Below the pieces are notes generated by a model. The model made no database searches, was not told the origin of the DNA, and saw nothing but the letters and a program-made list of their open reading frames with translations. A stretch of 64,000 nt of DNA from Parabacteroides goldsteinii DSM 19448 = WAL 12034 (GTDB lineage Bacteria; Bacteroidota; Bacteroidia; Bacteroidales; Tannerellaceae): contig NZ_KQ033913.1 in assembly GCF_000969835.1 (NCBI RefSeq), forward strand, positions 2,128,102 through 2,192,101, read 5' to 3'. Each line of letters starts with the position of its first letter. The stretch's first letter is position 1. This document shows positions 1 to 9,900 of the stretch, piece by piece. A program made the position numbers and the translations under genes.

Positions 1-216
1 TAAGCGGTCAAGACTGCGAGTCCTTTAACGCGTGTATGAAATTTTTTTTCTTAGCTGTTGTAAAATTATAAAATGCCCAAAGATAATAGCCAACCGCATT
101 TGTATCTATACAAGTGCTCTCTTTTGTTTTGTCTGAACTCTAAAAAAATCAATTTATTAATGGTTTAAACGGCTCTCTTGAGATAGGGAGCGCAATTTAT
201 TTACATATGAAAAACA
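1..216. other. Spacer at the window edge, no gene seen
   Basis: AT-rich sequence downstream of the ABC-F gene. No reading frame with a recognisable product was seen. A weak stem (GCTCTC at about 172 with GGGAGC at about 186) lies just past the ABC-F stop codon but has no T-run, so I do not call it a terminator. Confidence 0.5.
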
Positions 217-1833
217 CTATATCTTAATAACAGGAGTTGATGAAAAAAGTTCAACTGACCTGTTTATTTTAATTTCTTTCACAAAATAAAGATCGTGTGA
301 GACCAACAACACAGTACCTTTATAGTCCTTGATTGCTGTTGTTATTATATTAACACTCTGAATATCCAAATTGTTCGTCGGTTCATCCAAAACAAAGATA
401 TCCGGCGTACTATTACTGACCATCAGACAGCAGATAGCCAACCGCATTTTCTCTCCACCGCTTAATTTTGAACAACTTTTATCCCAGGTCCCGACCGGGA
501 AAAGGAAACGGCTCAAAATCATTTTTAACTCATGTTCAGGTTTGGCAAACAGATTATACTTCTCTAATTGCTCAAACACAGTCAGGTTAGGCAACACAAT
601 CGAATATTCCTGATCGATATAAACATACTTGAAATCGGCACGATCAACAGAGCCTTCTACAGGTTGCAGTTCTCCCAGGATCAGCTTCAGCAAGGTTGTC
701 TTTCCTGAACCATTGTTACCGCCGAACCGGATACGGTCGCCACTTCTGATCTGCAAGTTTAGTGGTTCGGACCATAAACGGTTCACGCCATAGCCAAAGT
801 TCATATCCTTAACAGTCACCAGTATTTTACCGGTATGAAGATTCGGTGAATTAAAATCCGTTTTCATCTGCCGCATATCCGGCAAAGCGGTCTGGATATC
901 CGTAATGGAGGAACTGAGCGAACTCATTTTCTCATCATGCACATCCTTCAACTTAACCGCACTCTGTTCTGCGTGCTGTTTCATAGCCCCCATCATTATA
1001 CGGGGAATACCTTTCTTTATGGCTGCTTTCTCTCCTCTTACACTCGATTTATTTTTTCTTTCAAGCGCCTCCCTGGCTATTTTCTTTGCCTGGCGCAACT
1101 CTTTTTCTTTTTCACTCAACTGATTCTGCAAGGCTGCCAGTGCGATCTCTTTCTGTTCCTTATAAAAATCGTAATTGCCACCGTACAATGTGATCTTACT
1201 TCTGTCGAGTTCACAAGTGTAAGGCAACAAATTAAGTAATGTCCTGTCATGGCTCACAATAAGGATAGTGGCACGGCTCGACCTGATAAAGTCATAGAGT
1301 TTGTCCCTGCTTCCGGTATCCAGATGATTGGTCGGTTCGTCCATCAGGATAATTTCGGGAGAATGTATCTGTATGCCCGACAAATACACTTTTGTCTTTT
1401 CGCCACCACTCAGCGTATTCATCGTCTGTTCCAGTCGAATATGCTCCAATCCCCAAAAAGAAAGAGCGGCCAGGCTTCGTTCTTCGATATTCCAGTCATC
1501 ATCCAGAATCGTAAAGTTCTCTACCGAGGCATCTCCGGCAATGATAGCATGCAATGCCTTGATTTTAGCCTCAACCTGCAAGGCCTGCACTACGGTCAAT
1601 TCATCGTATTGCCCGAAATGCTGGGGCACATAATAGGGTTTAGAGGAACAAACGACTTCACCCGAAGAGGGCTTCAGGCTACCTTCCATAATCCGCAATA
1701 AGGTAGATTTGCCGGACCCGTTATTTCCGACCAATGAAACTTGTTCTCCTTTATTTACCGTCAAACTGATATCTCTGAATAGTGGTTCTTTATCCGCATG
1801 GATATAGCAAAGCTGTTGTACTGATATGCACAT
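217..1833 (-). CDS. ABC-F family ATP-binding protein (ribosome protection type)
   Basis: Soluble protein of 538 residues with two ABC ATPase domains and no membrane segments, the layout of the ABC-F family, whose members act on the ribosome and include macrolide, lincosamide, streptogramin and phenicol protection factors. Domain 1 has Walker A GNNGSGKSTLL (about residue 37), signature LSGGEKTKVYLSG and Walker B ILMDEPTNHLD. A long charged linker (about 225-320) follows. Domain 2 has GGNNGSGKTTLL, LSGGEKMRLAI and FVLDEPTNNLD. The start follows a leader with a good -7 element, two short peptides and a possible terminator, which is typical of drug-inducible ABC-F genes. Resistance is inferred from family and leader. 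A housekeeping translation factor remains possible. Confidence 0.85.
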   Translation of the reverse strand: MCISVQQLCYIHADKEPLFRDISLTVNKGEQVSLVGNNGSGKSTLLRIMEGSLKPSSGEVVCSSKPYYVPQHFGQYDELTVVQALQVEAKIKALHAIIAGDASVENFTILDDDWNIEERSLAALSFWGLEHIRLEQTMNTLSGGEKTKVYLSGIQIHSPEIILMDEPTNHLDTGSRDKLYDFIRSSRATILIVSHDRTLLNLLPYTCELDRSKITLYGGNYDFYKEQKEIALAALQNQLSEKEKELRQAKKIAREALERKNKSSVRGEKAAIKKGIPRIMMGAMKQHAEQSAVKLKDVHDEKMSSLSSSITDIQTALPDMRQMKTDFNSPNLHTGKILVTVKDMNFGYGVNRLWSEPLNLQIRSGDRIRFGGNNGSGKTTLLKLILGELQPVEGSVDRADFKYVYIDQEYSIVLPNLTVFEQLEKYNLFAKPEHELKMILSRFLFPVGTWDKSCSKLSGGEKMRLAICCLMVSNSTPDIFVLDEPTNNLDIQSVNIITTAIKDYKGTVLLVSHDLYFVKEIKINRSVELFSSTPVIKI

Positions 1834-1854
1834 AGTCTATCTGCTTTAAAAATG

Positions 1855-1902
1855 TTAGAAACTAAAATTTGGAAATAAAAAAAGCGCCAGGAATAAGCGC
1901 AT
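1855..1902 (-). CDS. Candidate 15-residue leader peptide (MRLFLALF...)
   Basis: Short frame starting ATG at 1902 and stopping TAA at 1857-1855, 21 bases before the ABC-F start. It reads MRLFLALFLFPNFSF. Its first codons form a GCGC/GCGC stem (1884-1887 with 1897-1900) followed on this strand by seven T residues. Ribosome stalling here could decide whether transcription continues into the ABC-F gene. This is an inference from layout; there is no clear Shine-Dalgarno sequence, as is usual in this phylum. Confidence 0.4.
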   Translation of the reverse strand: MRLFLALFLFPNFSF

Positions 1903-2029
1903 GAAATAGCCGGGATGGTTATACAGAAATCGGTTCAACAGAGATTGAACCTTTTAAATTATATGTTCTGAAACCGGCTTACTTAGATATTTTCATCGGA
2001 GGTATTTATAATGTGATGGGGCAAAGATA
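1877..2029 (-). promoter_or_regulatory. ABC-F promoter and attenuator-like leader
   Basis: The -7 element TATCTTTG lies at 2029-2022 on the minus strand, with TTTG 22 bp upstream as the -33 element. The transcribed leader contains stem GGTTCAA/TTGAACC (1932-1951), an outer stem AGCCGG/CCGGCT (1908-1913 with 1974-1979), and a small GCGC hairpin followed by T7 (1877-1900), about 45 bases upstream of the ABC-F start codon. A hairpin plus T-run inside a leader suggests transcription attenuation. Confidence 0.5.
1979..1996 (-). CDS. Candidate 5-residue leader peptide (MKISK)
   Basis: Tiny frame ATG AAA ATA TCT AAG TAA near the 5' end of the ABC-F leader. Its stop codon overlaps one arm (1974-1979) of a long-range stem with 1908-1913, so translation could affect folding. 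Chance occurrence cannot be excluded. Confidence 0.25.
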   Translation of the reverse strand: MKISK

Positions 2030-2145
2030 GGTATTTCCCGGAATAAACACACAAATATTTGACTAAAAAATGAACAGGCATCGGCTAAGCAACGGATGAC
2101 TACCCATCCGGTCACGGGTAGTTATCCGTCTAGAAAGAATAATTA

Positions 2146-3054
2146 TCAGCTGTTTTTTACATTTCTCATCACCCTTTCGATTGCATCGTCCATTTGGGCA
2201 ATCGATTCCAGGCCAAGTGTCATACAATGCAGATTGCTTTCAGTGACAGCAAAATGTATCGAACATTCGCGTTCTTCATCAGTAACATGTTTTCCTTCGC
2301 CAAAAATCTTCATTCCCATAATACCTTTCCCGTTTTCCCGGGCTTTGCCCAAGAGGGCGTTTACATCTTCCGGAGTACCGTCCATATGGCTTTGGAATGG
2401 GTTCAGGCGGGCCAGGATAATGTCGCACCACGGATTTTGAGCGGCTTCAGCCATTGCATTCCAGTTATGACAAGAAATACCGACGGCTTTTACGATGCCT
2501 TCCTCCTTTGCTTTGGCAAGCCCTTCCATATAAAATTTACGCGTTTCCGGCCAATTGCCGTCAGTCATACAATGCATCAGCAGGATATCGAAATACTCGG
2601 TACCGGCTTCCTGCCGGAAGCGGTCGAGCGTTTTCCGGACCGGTTCCCTTTTCTCCGAACCCTCATCATACGTCCACATCTTTGTCATCAGGGTGACCTT
2701 TTCACGGGGTAACTCCTTCAAGGCTTTACCGACAAAAGGTTGTGAACCGTACATATCGGCCATATCGAAAAAGCGAAGTCCGCGTTCATAGCCATGATGA
2801 GCCAGTTTCACAAAATTATCCAACCCGATACGGGTTTGGTTGGATTCATAGTTCCAGCCTTTCGTCCCGGTCCCCAAAGCGATCCGTGAGACTTCCAGTC
2901 CGGTATTTCCCAGCTTTACTTTATCGACCGACATATCTGGAGGAAGCACCCGCTGTATATCAGCCCATCCCACCTGCGCCAGAGACAATCCGGCTACTCC
3001 GGCAACACCTGTCCGGATAAATTTTCTTCTGTTCATCATTTCTACGTTGCTCAT
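2146..3054 (-). CDS. Tat-exported aldo/keto reductase
   Basis: NAD(P)H-dependent oxidoreductase of the aldo/keto reductase superfamily, about 302 residues. A twin-arginine signal (NRRKFIRTG, then a hydrophobic stretch) predicts export of the folded enzyme. The AKR tetrad is visible: Asp and Tyr in FFDMADMYG, Lys in LMTKMW and His in ILLMHCMTD. An ATG at 3123 is rejected as the start because a -7 element (TATTTTTG, 3122-3115) overlaps it. ATG 3054 gives MSNVEMMNRRKF; 3039 or 3036 are also possible. The substrate is unknown. The ferredoxin-like extension found in some Bacteroidales homologues is absent. Confidence 0.82.
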   Translation of the reverse strand: MSNVEMMNRRKFIRTGVAGVAGLSLAQVGWADIQRVLPPDMSVDKVKLGNTGLEVSRIALGTGTKGWNYESNQTRIGLDNFVKLAHHGYERGLRFFDMADMYGSQPFVGKALKELPREKVTLMTKMWTYDEGSEKREPVRKTLDRFRQEAGTEYFDILLMHCMTDGNWPETRKFYMEGLAKAKEEGIVKAVGISCHNWNAMAEAAQNPWCDIILARLNPFQSHMDGTPEDVNALLGKARENGKGIMGMKIFGEGKHVTDEERECSIHFAVTESNLHCMTLGLESIAQMDDAIERVMRNVKNS

Positions 3055-3114
3055 GGTAAAAGAATATTGAGTATTATGTTCGTGAATACGGATTAAGTCT
3101 TCCACAAAAATAAT

Positions 3115-3122
3115 ACTATTCA
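3115..3122 (-). promoter_or_regulatory. -7 promoter element of the aldo/keto reductase
   Basis: TATTTTTG on the minus strand matches TAnnTTTG. It overlaps the furthest upstream ATG, so translation must start further downstream. Confidence 0.45.
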
Positions 3123-3249
3123 CTTAAAAGCCAATATTTTCTATCCTTTTATCCGGAGGTATCCGTTAAATATATATCCGATCATCTATATCTATCAACC
3201 GATAGATAAAATGAATAGGGAAATATCATCCCATCCCCTCTGATTTCTT

Positions 3250-3257
3250 TATATTTG
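3250..3257 (+). promoter_or_regulatory. -7 promoter element of the thiol peroxidase gene
   Basis: TATATTTG, 41 bases before the ATG at 3299. No convincing -33 element was seen. Confidence 0.5.
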
Positions 3258-3298
3258 CTTTGATAAATTCTCTATAAAAACATAACAAAAAGAAGATT

Positions 3299-3877
3299 AT
3301 GAACAGATTATTTTACATGATATTGTGTATATTGATTTCCACCGGCATGGCAGTCGGTCAATCATCCGGCGATAATCAAGGAATTACAATGAAGGGAAAG
3401 CCAATCACCTTGCTGGGTACAAAAGCCTATATCGGAGAGATGGCTCCTGATTTCACTGGGATAGACAGTAATATGAAAGAAGTGAAGTTGTCCGATTTCA
3501 AAGGGAAAGTCGTTGTTCTATCCGTTTTTCCTTCCGTCGACACCAAAGTCTGTGCCGCCCAGACAAGAAGATTTAATGAAGAGGCCTCCGGTTTAGGGAA
3601 AGATGTGGTTGTCCTGACGCTATCCAAAGACCTTCCTTTTGCATTGGAACGTTTTTGTGCGGCAGAAGGGATCGACCGGATTTATACCTTGTCGGATTAC
3701 AGGGAAAGCGAGTTTGGAATGAATTATGGCTTCCTGATAAAAGAGAATAAGTTGCTTACCCGCGGCGTAGTAGTAATTGGCAAAGATGGCAAAATAACAT
3801 ATGTACAGTATGTGAAAGATATCAGCCAGGAACCGGATTACAAAGCTGCAATTGCTGCTGTAAAGAAAGCGAAGTAA
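3299..3877 (+). CDS. tpx: Exported thiol peroxidase (atypical 2-Cys peroxiredoxin, Tpx)
   Basis: Peroxiredoxin that reduces H2O2 and alkyl hydroperoxides using thioredoxin. The thioredoxin-fold core begins near residue 45 (GEMAPDFTGID). The peroxidatic Cys lies in SVDTKVCAAQTRRFN (about residue 88) and the resolving Cys in LERFCAAEGI (about 120), matching Tpx spacing. Tpx is usually about 165 residues and cytoplasmic. This one has 192, the extra being an N-terminal hydrophobic signal (residues 1 to about 21), so periplasmic action is inferred. There is no lipobox. It forms its own transcription unit, divergent from the aldo/keto reductase. Confidence 0.9.
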   Translation: MNRLFYMILCILISTGMAVGQSSGDNQGITMKGKPITLLGTKAYIGEMAPDFTGIDSNMKEVKLSDFKGKVVVLSVFPSVDTKVCAAQTRRFNEEASGLGKDVVVLTLSKDLPFALERFCAAEGIDRIYTLSDYRESEFGMNYGFLIKENKLLTRGVVVIGKDGKITYVQYVKDISQEPDYKAAIAAVKKAK

Positions 3878-3952
3878 AGAATGTAAGAAGGACTATCTCG
3901 TACCCGTGTTTGACACAGGGACAAGATAGTTCACATTTGATAAATTCCGAAC

Positions 3953-4537
3953 TTACCCCTCTTTCAAAACCACCAGTACCTTCATCGGTCCATGGGCTCC
4001 CAGCACCAGGGCCTGTTCGATGTCGGCTGTTTTGGACGGGCCGGAGACAAAGGAGCCGTATTTATAATCGGTACCTTCCAGCTGCCGGTAGGCTTCATGC
4101 ATGTTATTGACCAAAGCATCTTTATTGATAATGATTACCAGGGCTGTCGGAATAAAGTAGAGTGCTTTGAACTTCACCTGCTGCGTAATCCAGACAGCTC
4201 CGTTCTCCGCCACCCCGAAACAGCCTTCCACAATGGCCAGGTCGGTATCGTTCAATTTCCTGGGATCGGAAAGAGAATCCGGATTGAAGGTGGCAACGGT
4301 TATTCCGGGCAGATTCGAACCGATACGTTTTGCCTCCGGGAAATGCCGGCGGATCAATTCATTGATGTCCCCACCCGGCTGCCATACGACAGCCTGACCG
4401 CCGGCTGCTTCCAACGAGTCGGAGAACTGTTTGAGTTTGTCTGCATAAGTGATTGCATCCAACGTGATTTCCGGTTTCTCGTAACGCGTCCCGGTATGGC
4501 TGCGGATACGGGATAATATATCATCTTTTGTACTCAT
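3953..4537 (-). CDS. lutC: LUD-domain lactate utilization protein LutC
   Basis: Third gene of the lutABC operon, 194 residues. LutABC together oxidise L-lactate to pyruvate through an iron-sulfur enzyme. This subunit consists of a LUD domain, recognisable in GSNLPGITVATFNPDSL and the Gly-rich segment IVEGCFGVAENGAVWIT, with a conserved C-terminal GAHGPMKVLVVL. One base separates it from lutB, so the two are probably translated together. Length is slightly below the usual 200-240 residues. Substrate assignment rests on the whole operon, not on this subunit. Confidence 0.85.
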   Translation of the reverse strand: MSTKDDILSRIRSHTGTRYEKPEITLDAITYADKLKQFSDSLEAAGGQAVVWQPGGDINELIRRHFPEAKRIGSNLPGITVATFNPDSLSDPRKLNDTDLAIVEGCFGVAENGAVWITQQVKFKALYFIPTALVIIINKDALVNNMHEAYRQLEGTDYKYGSFVSGPSKTADIEQALVLGAHGPMKVLVVLKEG

Positions 4538-4538
4538 C

Positions 4539-5906
4539 TTATTTTACTTTATTTTTCTTCCACATATCATTGAACGACTCTTTGGCAAATGCCGGCATCT
4601 CACGTCCTTTTCCCCAGGCATTCAAACCATTGTATATCATAAAACGAGGCATTTTATTCACCAACGGAGCGAATTTCAGCGCCGTATTAAATAAAGCCGG
4701 ACGTTCCATCAGGAACTTCATGCCACCCGACATTATTTTCTTTTCCGAACTGGCCTTACCGATCTTATCCAGATCCTGACGCCAGCGGTAAATCTGTTCG
4801 CCCAGATCGATCTTCACCGGACAGACATTCGAACAGGACAGGCATAAAGAACAGGCAGACACATTATCGGAGTACTCTTCCGGATTCTTCAACATACCCA
4901 GGTTGATACCGATCGGACCGGGTATAAAATAGGTATAGGAATACCCGCCACTCCGGCGATATACCGGACAGGTATTCATACATTCCCCGCAACGGATACA
5001 ATTTAATGTACGGATATGGTCGGGCTTTGCCAGGATATCGCTGCGTCCGTTATCTACAATAATAAGATGGAACTCACCGCCATCCTGCGGTTTACGGTAA
5101 TGGGAAGTATAAGAGGTAATCGGTTGCCCTGTACCGGAACGGGCCAGCAAACGGGTAAAGACACCCAGTGCCTCCTGGTCGGGAACGATCTTCTCCATTC
5201 CGAACGTGGCAATATGGACTTTAGGGAACGAAGTCCCCATATCCGCATTTCCTTCATTGGTACAAACCACAATCTCACCGGTCGAAGCGACAGCAAAATT
5301 AGCTCCCGTCATGGCTACATCAGCCGTCAGGAATTTTTCGCGCATATTTTTACGGACTGCATGCGTCAGATAGGTAGGATCAGAATTACCCTTTTCCGTC
5401 CCCAGCACACGCTCCATCATCTCACCCACTTCCTGACGTTTGATATGGATGGCTGGCATCACGATATGGCTCGGATGAAGATGCATCCACTGAAGAATAC
5501 GTTCGCCGAGATCACTCTCGATGATATCATACCCCTTCCCGAACAGATACTCATTCATACCGCACTCTTCCGTCAACATGGATTTACTCTTGATCAATGT
5601 ATGGGCATTATGCTGCTGAAGAATCTTTTCGACGATCTCATTATGCTCCGCCGCATCTTTCGCCCAATGGACAATTGCCCCATTGGCTATGGCATTCTTC
5701 TCAAACTCTTCCAGCAGTGTATCCAAATGGCTGTTGGAGTAGAGTTTTATATCGCAGGCCAATTCGCGTAAACGTTCCCATTCGGGCAGCGAATGACTCA
5801 TTTTGTCTCTTTTGGCACGGACCATCCAAAGGGTTTCGTCGTGCCAGGCTTCCTGTTTCCTGTTAGCAATGAAACGGGCTGCAGCTATAGAATGTTTCGT
5901 GCTCAT
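4539..5906 (-). CDS. lutB: Iron-sulfur lactate utilization protein LutB
   Basis: 455-residue core subunit of the LutABC L-lactate oxidation system. The N-terminal two thirds is a LUD domain (MTGANFAVASTGEIVVCTNEGN). Two [4Fe-4S] ferredoxin motifs follow: NCIRCGECMNTCPVYRR (about residue 308) and CSLCLSCSNVCPVKIDLGEQ (about 355). The C-terminal helical tail resembles other LutB proteins. Its start codon overlaps the lutA stop by 4 bases (ATGA), indicating translational coupling. No FAD-type lactate dehydrogenase or permease is seen next to it. Confidence 0.92.
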   Translation of the reverse strand: MSTKHSIAAARFIANRKQEAWHDETLWMVRAKRDKMSHSLPEWERLRELACDIKLYSNSHLDTLLEEFEKNAIANGAIVHWAKDAAEHNEIVEKILQQHNAHTLIKSKSMLTEECGMNEYLFGKGYDIIESDLGERILQWMHLHPSHIVMPAIHIKRQEVGEMMERVLGTEKGNSDPTYLTHAVRKNMREKFLTADVAMTGANFAVASTGEIVVCTNEGNADMGTSFPKVHIATFGMEKIVPDQEALGVFTRLLARSGTGQPITSYTSHYRKPQDGGEFHLIIVDNGRSDILAKPDHIRTLNCIRCGECMNTCPVYRRSGGYSYTYFIPGPIGINLGMLKNPEEYSDNVSACSLCLSCSNVCPVKIDLGEQIYRWRQDLDKIGKASSEKKIMSGGMKFLMERPALFNTALKFAPLVNKMPRFMIYNGLNAWGKGREMPAFAKESFNDMWKKNKVK

Positions 5907-6643
5907 AATCCAGCGGCTAATATTTGAGTGATATGAATCGTTTGGATCGGCAGATGTTCCCGCTCGATCACACCTTGCATGTGCATCAGGCAGGAACTGT
6001 CGGCTCCGGTGATAAACTCGGCTCCGGTGCTCATATGATCCTTTACTTTATCGTGTCCCATGCAAACCGAGACTTCCGGTTCTTCGACAGCGAACATGCC
6101 ACCGAAACCACAGCATTCGTCGATACGCTTCGGTTCCAGCACCTCAATGCCCTCCACCAGCTTCAACAAGTCGCGCAGCTTGGAGAAATAAGGGATATTC
6201 ATTTCGCTCGGAGAAGACAAATGCAGTTCGCGCACGCCGTGGCAACTGTTATGTATACTCACCTTATGGGGGAAAACGGCCGGCAGCTTTTCCGGTTTCA
6301 CGATATCGTGAAGGAACTCACAGATATCGTATATCTTGCCGCTGTTCAGGCAAGCATGCCCTCCGGACTTCAGTATGCCCGGATGGTTTTCTTTCACGAA
6401 AGCTACGCAACTGGCCGAGGGGCCGACCACATAATCGTATTGCCGGAACAGTTCTTCCATACGCAGGGCCAGTTTCAACGATTCGTTTTCGAAACCCGCA
6501 TTTGCCATCGGCTGGCCGCAGCAGGTCTGGTCTAAAGGATAGTCGACATCCAGTCCCAAATGCTTTAAGAGTTTGTAAGAGGCTACGCCAACCTCGGGAT
6601 ACACCGCGTTGATATAACACGGGATAAATAGTCCTATCTTCAT
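5903..6643 (-). CDS. lutA: CCG-domain lactate utilization protein LutA
   Basis: First gene of lutABC, 246 residues, made of two cysteine-rich CCG domains like those of glycolate oxidase GlcF and heterodisulfide reductase HdrB. The motifs are DQTCCGQPMANAG (about residue 39) and DECCGFGGMF (about 176), with further Cys in IHNSCHGVREL and GADSSCLMHMQG. It is expected to bind an Fe-S cluster and pass electrons within the complex. A -7 element lies about 73 bases upstream. Confidence 0.9.
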   Translation of the reverse strand: MKIGLFIPCYINAVYPEVGVASYKLLKHLGLDVDYPLDQTCCGQPMANAGFENESLKLALRMEELFRQYDYVVGPSASCVAFVKENHPGILKSGGHACLNSGKIYDICEFLHDIVKPEKLPAVFPHKVSIHNSCHGVRELHLSSPSEMNIPYFSKLRDLLKLVEGIEVLEPKRIDECCGFGGMFAVEEPEVSVCMGHDKVKDHMSTGAEFITGADSSCLMHMQGVIEREHLPIQTIHITQILAAGL

Positions 6644-6715
6644 ATTGGTTGAATTATTACATGAGTATAACTATTCCGATTTAGAATATGTTTCACAACT
6701 GTGTACAAAAGTAAA

Positions 6716-6723
6716 ATTTACTT
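6716..6723 (-). promoter_or_regulatory. -7 promoter element of lutABC
   Basis: TACTTTTG on the minus strand fits TAnnTTTG. It leaves a leader of roughly 65 bases before the lutA ATG at 6643. Confidence 0.4.
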
Positions 6724-6769
6724 TTTAACTTCTCCGCTCTGATTGTGTAACTTTATTTAATGAAAACAA

Positions 6770-6804
6770 AAATACCCCTCAGCCATTACAACTAAGGGGT
6801 ATTT
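6770..6804 (-). terminator. Hairpin with T-run between carB and lutA
   Basis: Perfect 10-bp inverted repeat (AAATACCCCT with AGGGGTATTT) and a 15-base loop. On the minus strand it is followed by TTTTTGTTTT, the form of an intrinsic terminator. It lies downstream of the carB terminator and upstream of the lut promoter, so it is either a second terminator for the carB transcript or the end of an unannotated small RNA. Confidence 0.55.
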
Positions 6805-6929
6805 AGGTTTTAGACAACAACCGAATCTACTTCCAGAAATATAGTAAACACACATTTCTTTTCATGATCTATTCATTTTTAGTTTTTACTGATAAGACAA
6901 CACATCTAATAAAAACCCCTATTCCACTA

Positions 6930-6971
6930 AACAAAAAAGTGTGCCCGGACTAAATGAGCCGGACACACTTT
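6930..6971 (-). terminator. Intrinsic terminator of purF-carA-carB
   Basis: Stem of about 13 bp with one mismatch (6936-6948 with 6959-6971), followed on the minus strand by TTTTTTGTTT. It starts 22 bases after the carB stop codon. Confidence 0.8.
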
Positions 6972-6993
6972 ACATCGGTAAAATCTATGTTCT

Positions 6994-9900
6994 TTACTTA
7001 TATTCCTGCCAGCTCTTGATCTCTATATCGTCTATAGACAAGGTACAGAATGCTTCGATAAAGGCACTTGCCAAGCGGGCATTCGTGATCAGAGGGACAT
7101 TCAGGTCGGTTGCGGCACGGCGGATCTTATAACCGTTGTCCAGCTCTCCGGCGGAAAGGTCGCGCGGGATATTGACCACCATGTCGATCTTCTTTTCGTG
7201 GAGCATGGTGAGTGCCTGCGGCTGTTTGCCTTCTTCACTCGGCCAGTAGACCAAGGTACTCGGGATATTGTTTTCTTCCAGGAAGCGGTGTGTTCCGCCG
7301 GTAGCGAACAGGCTGTATCCTTTGCGGGCAAGCATCTTCGCTGCATCCAGCATGGCCACTTTCTGTTTCGGTGTTCCGGTCGAGAGCAGGATATTCTTTG
7401 CCGGGATACGCTGTCCGACCGACAACATACTGGTCAGCACTGCTTCTGAAAGATCATCGCCAAGGCAACCTACTTCACCGGTCGATGCCATATCCACGCC
7501 CAGCACCGGGTCGGCTTTCTGCAAGCGGTTGAAGGAGAACTGCGAAGCTTTGATACCTACATAATCGAGGTCGAACGCATTCTTATGCGGCTTTTCGACA
7601 GGCAAGCCCAGCATGATACGGGTAGCCAGTTCGATAAAGTTTATCTTTAACACCTTGCTCACGAAGGGGAAACTACGAGAAGCACGGAGGTTACATTCGA
7701 TTACCTTGATCTCGTTACCCTTCGCCAGATACTGGATATTGAACGGGCCGGAGATATTCAGCTCCTTCGCGATCTGCTTGCTGATGCGTTTGATGCGGCG
7801 CACCGTTTCCACATACAGTTTCTGTGCCGGGAACTGGATTGTCGCATCACCGGAATGCACACCGGCAAACTCGATATGCTCGCTGATGGCATACATCACG
7901 ATCTCGCCATGATCGGCCACCGCATCCATCTCTACTTCTTTCGCATGTTCGATGAACTGGCTCACTACGACCGGATGCTTCTTGCTGACGTTGGCCGCCA
8001 GTTGAAGGAAGCGTTCCAGCTCTTCCTGGTTGGAGCAAACATTCATCGCCGCACCACTCAGCACGTAACTCGGGCGAACCAATACCGGGAAACCTACCTC
8101 CTCTACGAATGTATTGATATCATCCATAGAAGAAAGCTCTTTCCAACGCGGCTGGTCTACTCCGATACGGTCGAGCATGGCGGAGAACTTCTCGCGGTCT
8201 TCGGCATTGTCGATACTCTTCGCGGATGTTCCGAGGATATTTACATGCTGTTCATCCAGGCGCATCGCCAGGTTGTTCGGTATCTGTCCTCCGGTAGAGA
8301 CGATCACGCCGTGCGGATTTTCGAGTTCGAGGATGTCCATCACGCGTTCGAAGGTCAGTTCGTCGAAGTAGAGACGGTCGCACATATCGTAATCGGTCGA
8401 AACCGTTTCAGGGTTATAGTTGATCATCACCGAGCGCCAACCCTCCTTGCGAATCGTGTTCAGCGCCTGCACGCCGCACCAGTCGAACTCTACCGAGCTA
8501 CCGATACGGTAAGCACCCGAACCGAGCACCACAATCGAACGTTTGTCGCCCAGATATTGCACATCGTTTTCCGTTCCGCTGTAAGTCAGATACAGGTAGT
8601 TGGTCTGTGCCGGATATTCGGCGGCGAGAGTATCGATCTGTTTCACTACCGGAAGGATGCCACGATATTTACGATCCTGACGCACCTGCAGGATGGCTCT
8701 TTCGCCGTCTTCCATTTTATCTTTGAAGATGGCGCGGGCAATCTGGAAGTCAGAGAAACCCTGCACTTTGGCCAGACGGAACAGGTCGTCGGGTATATCG
8801 GTGATCTTGCTGAAGCTTTCCAGGGCCCCGGCTGTCTGGATGATATTATATAGTTTCTGAAGGAACCATTTGTCGATCTTTGTCAGGGCGTGGATCTGGT
8901 CGATCGTGTAACCAGCGCGGAAGGCCTTGCTGATGACGAAGATACGGCGGTCGGTCGGCTCGTTCAACGCCTTGTCGATATCGGGAATGACCAGTTCTTT
9001 GTTTTCCACGAAGCCGTGCATACCCTGGCCGATCATGCGGAGACCTTTCTGGATCGCCTCTTCGAAAGTACGTCCGATCGCCATCACCTCTCCTACCGAC
9101 TTCATGCTTGAACCCAGTTCGCGGGCTACACCGTGGAACTTACCCAAGTCCCAGCGCGGTATCTTACATACCACATAGTCGAGTGCCGGTTCAAAGAAAG
9201 CGCTGGTCGTTTTCGTTACCGAGTTCTTCAGGTCGAACAGACCGTAGCCCAGACCCAATTTGGCTGCCACGAAAGCCAGTGGATAACCGGTTGCTTTCGA
9301 TGCCAGAGCGGATGAACGGCTCAGACGGGCATTGACTTCGATCACCCGGTAGTCTTCCGATTCGGGGTCGTAGGCGTACTGCACGTTACATTCTCCTACA
9401 ATTCCAATATGGCGGATAATGCGGATAGCCAGTTCGCGCAGTTTATGATAGTCCGTATTGGTCAGCGTTTGTGAAGGGGCGATCACGATAGACTCGCCGG
9501 TATGGATGCCCAGCGGGTCGAAGTTCTCCATGTTACATACCGTGATACAGTTGTCGAAGCGGTCGCGGACCACCTCGTATTCCACTTCCTTCCAGCCTTT
9601 CAGGCTCTTCTCCACCAATACCTGGGGAGAGAAAGAGAAGGCTTTTTCGACCAGCACGTCCAGTTCTTCTTCATTGTCGCAGAAGCCTGAACCCAGGCCT
9701 CCCAACGCATAAGCGGCACGCACGATCACCGGATAACCCAGCTCGGCAGCGGCACGACGGGCATCGGCAGCGTTCTCCACCGCCTCACTCTTGATTGTCT
9801 TTACATCGATCTCGTCCAGTTTGCGGACAAACAGTTCGCGGTCTTCCGTATCCATGATGGCCTGTACCGGAGTCCCCAATACACGGACATTATATTTTTC

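Noticed and set aside
7855..8853. 332-codon open frame antisense to carB
   Set aside because: Opposite a well-conserved gene, with no recognisable motif and no promoter or ribosome site of its own.
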